Assembly: GCA_017558545.1 (NCBI GenBank)
Contig: JAFYUG010000065.1
Coordinates: forward strand, 1-6,863
Origin: Oscillospiraceae bacterium
GTDB lineage: Bacteria > Bacillota > Clostridia > Oscillospirales > Oscillospiraceae
Direction of reading: 5' to 3'
DNA length: 6,863 nt
The notes under the pieces were generated by a model. It was not told where the DNA came from and ran no database searches. It was given only the letters and a program-made list of their open reading frames with translations. The first letter of the stretch is position 1, and every line of letters begins with the position of its first letter. Positions 4,421-6,863 of the stretch are shown piece after piece. A program made the position numbers and the translations under genes.

Positions 4421-6847
4421 CTACTGTCTGATACTGCGTCTCTGACTTTCGCCGGAGTCAGGAATGGGCATTGCATGGCTTTCTCCATCCTCATGAGAGG
4501 CGGGGATAATCTCGCTGCGGATAAGAGCGGTATCCAAAATCTTGTCCACATGATCTGTGGAGATAAAGTTCAGTGCGCTGCGAACGCTCTGATCAATTTC
4601 CTCCAGATCCTTTTCATTATCAGCGGGAATAATGACGGTGTGGATGCCGGTTCTGAGGGCAGCCATGGTCTTTTCCTTCAGTCCGCCTATGGCCATAACT
4701 CTGCCGCGAAGGCTGATTTCGCCGGTCATTGCTATATCGCGGCGAACAGGTGCACCGGTGAGAGCAGAGATAAGAGCAATGGTAATGGTAATACCTGCGG
4801 AGGGGCCATCCTTGGGAACTGCGCCTTCGGGGAAATGGATGTGGATATCCTTTTTCTTATAGAACTCGGGATCTATTCCAAGAATAGAAGCGCGGGAGCG
4901 AATATAGCTGAGGGCAGCCTTGGCGCTTTCCTGCATAACCTGACCGATATTACCGGTGAGTTCAAGCTTGCCGGTGCCATCCAGAACAACAGCTTCAACG
5001 TCAAGCACTTCGCCGCCTACGCTTGTCCAAGCAAGGCCGCGGACAAGACCGATTTCATCGCGGGCATATACCTTGTCGTTTTTATACTTAGGTGCGCCCA
5101 GGTAGCTTTCCAGCATACCGGCCTTGATATTAAGGCTCTTGCGCTCACCTTCCGCAATGACGCGGGCAGTTTTGCGGCAAACGGCTGCAATCTGGCGTTC
5201 AAGAACACGAACGCCGGATTCGCGGGTATAGTCGGCAATGATTTCACGGATAGCATCATCGCTTATCTTCAAAGTGCGTCCATTGAGGCCGTGCTTCTTT
5301 CTCTGCTTGGGCAGAAGATGGTCGCGGGCAATGGAGAGCTTTTCCTCATCGGTATAGCTATTAAGCTCAATAACTTCCATTCTGTCCAAAAGGGCTCTGG
5401 GAATGGTGGAAGTGGTGTTTGCGGTGGTGATGAAGAAAACTTCGCCGAGGTCAACGGGAATTTCAAGGAAGTTATCTCTGAAAGAGCCGTTCTGCTCGCC
5501 GTCAAGAGCTTCAAGCAGCGCTGCGGAGGGGTCGCCCTTATAGTCGCTGCCAAGCTTATCAATTTCATCCAGCACCATAACGGGGTTCATGCTCTTTGCC
5601 TGCTGCAAGCCGGAGATTATACGGCCGGGCATAGAGCCAACATAGGTCTTTCTATGACCTCTGATTTCAGCCTCGTCATGAACGCCGCCGAGAGAAATAC
5701 GGGCCAGCTTGCGGTTTGTGGCTCTTGCAATAGACATGGCTATGCTGGTTTTACCAACGCCGGGAGGTCCAACAAGGCAGAGAACGCTGCCCTTGAGATT
5801 GGGAGCAAGCTGACGAACTGCCAAATATTCAATGATGCGGTCTTTGACCTTTTCAAGGCCAAAATGGTCCTCATCAAGGCACTTCTTAGCCTTGGCTATA
5901 TCAGTGGTATCCTCGGTGCGGGTATTCCAGGGCATTTCAAGGCATACATCCAAATAGGTACGCAGAACTGCACCTTCGCTGCTGCCAAAGGGCTGCTTTG
6001 CAAGGCGGCCAAGCTCCTTGAGAAGCTTTTCTTCAGTTTCCTTTGGAAGATGGAGAGCAAGAATCTTTTCCTTATACTCCCCTATCTCGTCGCCGGAATC
6101 CTCAAAGCCTTCTCCGCCCAGCTCGCGCTGGATAACCTTCATCTGCTCGCGGAGATAATAATCTCTCTGAGCCTTGTTCATTTCGTCCTTGGTTACTTCC
6201 TCAATGCTCTTTTCGAGGCTTATGACATTAATCTCGCGGTTGAGAATTTTGATAAGCTTTTCCATGCGGCGCATGGGGTTAATCTCGGAGAGAACTTCCT
6301 GCTTATCGCTATGTCTGAGGAAAACATTCTGAGCAACAAAGTCGGCCACATAACCCATATCATCGTTATCGGCAATGGTCATAAAGGTATCGGGAGCAAC
6401 AGTTCCGGTAAGCTCGCAATATTCATCGAAGAGATTAATGCAGCTTCTGATGGTAGCTTCAACCTTGGGAGTGAAGGCAGGAGTATCCATCTCCTTAATA
6501 CGCATAACACTTGCGTAATAGCAGGGCTTGCTCTCTTCGATTTTAACAACTCTGGCTCTATGCTTGCCTTCCACCATCACCTTGACGATGTTGCTGCCGG
6601 GAATTTTCAGCACCTGATGAATAGTGCAGACAGTGCCCACATTATAAAGATCGTTTGCCTTGGGAACAGCGGTTGCAATCTCCTTCTGAGTGACAAGGAA
6701 AATTTCCTGCTCCGCTCCGATTGCTGCGTTCAGAGCCGCAACGGAAAAGGGACGCTCCACATCAAAGTTCACCATCATTCCGGGGAAAACAGTTATTCCG
6801 CGGAGAGGCAAAAGGGGCATTGTTGCGATATTTTTATTATAATCCAT
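4421..6847 (-). CDS. lon: LonA ATP-dependent serine protease
   Basis: Lon degrades misfolded proteins and selected regulators in the cytoplasm as a hexameric AAA+ protease. The 808 residues cover the full LonA architecture. The N-terminal substrate-recognition domain spans about 10-205 (starting PLLPLRGITVFPGM), then a coiled linker about 210-310 (QRDYYLREQMKVIQREL). The AAA+ module has Walker A GPPGVGKT at 360-367, Walker B VMVLDEID at 423-430, sensor-1 N477, candidate arginine finger R484 or R489, and sensor-2 GVRVLERQI at 545-553. The C-terminal Ser-Lys protease domain has PKDGPSAG at 678-685 with catalytic S683, and GGLKEKTMAALR at 721-732 with catalytic K726; the 43-residue spacing equals that of the E. 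coli S679/K722 pair. The last 25 or so residues are a polar, variable tail. Start ATG 6845-6847 is preceded by AAGGAGGA. The promoter lies outside the window, so heat-shock control (such as CIRCE or CtsR sites) cannot be judged. Confidence 0.98.
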   Translation of the reverse strand: MDYNKNIATMPLLPLRGITVFPGMMVNFDVERPFSVAALNAAIGAEQEIFLVTQKEIATAVPKANDLYNVGTVCTIHQVLKIPGSNIVKVMVEGKHRARVVKIEESKPCYYASVMRIKEMDTPAFTPKVEATIRSCINLFDEYCELTGTVAPDTFMTIADNDDMGYVADFVAQNVFLRHSDKQEVLSEINPMRRMEKLIKILNREINVISLEKSIEEVTKDEMNKAQRDYYLREQMKVIQRELGGEGFEDSGDEIGEYKEKILALHLPKETEEKLLKELGRLAKQPFGSSEGAVLRTYLDVCLEMPWNTRTEDTTDIAKAKKCLDEDHFGLEKVKDRIIEYLAVRQLAPNLKGSVLCLVGPPGVGKTSIAMSIARATNRKLARISLGGVHDEAEIRGHRKTYVGSMPGRIISGLQQAKSMNPVMVLDEIDKLGSDYKGDPSAALLEALDGEQNGSFRDNFLEIPVDLGEVFFITTANTTSTIPRALLDRMEVIELNSYTDEEKLSIARDHLLPKQRKKHGLNGRTLKISDDAIREIIADYTRESGVRVLERQIAAVCRKTARVIAEGERKSLNIKAGMLESYLGAPKYKNDKVYARDEIGLVRGLAWTSVGGEVLDVEAVVLDGTGKLELTGNIGQVMQESAKAALSYIRSRASILGIDPEFYKKKDIHIHFPEGAVPKDGPSAGITITIALISALTGAPVRRDIAMTGEISLRGRVMAIGGLKEKTMAALRTGIHTVIIPADNEKDLEEIDQSVRSALNFISTDHVDKILDTALIRSEIIPASHEDGESHAMPIPDSGESQRRSIRQ

Positions 6848-6851
6848 AAAA

Positions 6852-6859
6852 TCCTCCTT
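6852..6859 (-). promoter_or_regulatory. Ribosome binding site of lon
   Basis: The minus strand reads AAGGAGGA, ending 4 nt before the lon ATG. It confirms the chosen start and indicates strong translation initiation. Only a few bases upstream of it remain in the window. Confidence 0.85.
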
Positions 6860-6863
6860 CCTG

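Noticed and set aside
4060..4431. Plus-strand frame opposite engB (123 codons)
   Set aside because: It covers the conserved GTPase motifs on the other strand and has no initiation signals. It reflects codon bias in engB.
5017..5568. Minus-strand alternative frames inside lon (80 and 99 codons)
   Set aside because: They are in a different phase within the AAA+ and protease-domain region, where the lon frame is strongly conserved, and have no internal ribosome binding site.

Overview
All six recognisable protein genes lie on the minus strand, so transcription runs from high to low coordinates. The gene content and order, the strong AGGAGG-type ribosome binding sites and the moderate GC point to a low-to-mid GC Firmicute, probably class Clostridia. 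A gut Oscillospiraceae/Ruminococcaceae-type genome is my guess from the style of the intergenic repeats. The taxon is inference; there is no rRNA or other marker here.

Layout in the direction of transcription: (1) lon (6847-4421), an ATP-dependent LonA protease, is followed after 10 bp by the ribosome-assembly GTPase engB/ysxC (4410-3826), and the pair ends at a perfect 16-bp hairpin (3775-3810). (2) A MATE-family transporter (3707-2349) has its own promoter just past that hairpin. (3) A 247-bp non-coding stretch (2102-2348) is packed with inverted repeats, including two near-identical 32-bp hairpin repeats at its ends. (4) A sigma-70/sigma-A-type promoter with an extended -10 and exact 17-bp spacing (2064-2092) drives a short site-2-type zinc metalloprotease (2038-1349). 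Then come scpA (1337-543) and scpB (530-1, cut by the window edge), which encode the kleisin and winged-helix subunits of the SMC-ScpAB chromosome condensin.

Within the two operons the genes are spaced by 10-12 bp. At all three junctions the ribosome binding site of the downstream gene overlaps the stop codon of the upstream gene, which suggests coupled translation. lon-engB and S2P-scpA-scpB are both known conserved neighbourhoods in Firmicutes; the MATE gene is the lineage-variable insertion between them.

The coding part is ordinary housekeeping sequence with intact catalytic motifs. I see no new multi-gene system. The only region with unexplained structure is the repeat-rich intergenic segment at 2102-2348. 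A secondary point is that the longest reading frame of the metalloprotease runs through its own promoter, so its start should be the TTG at 2038 and not the upstream TTG at 2101.
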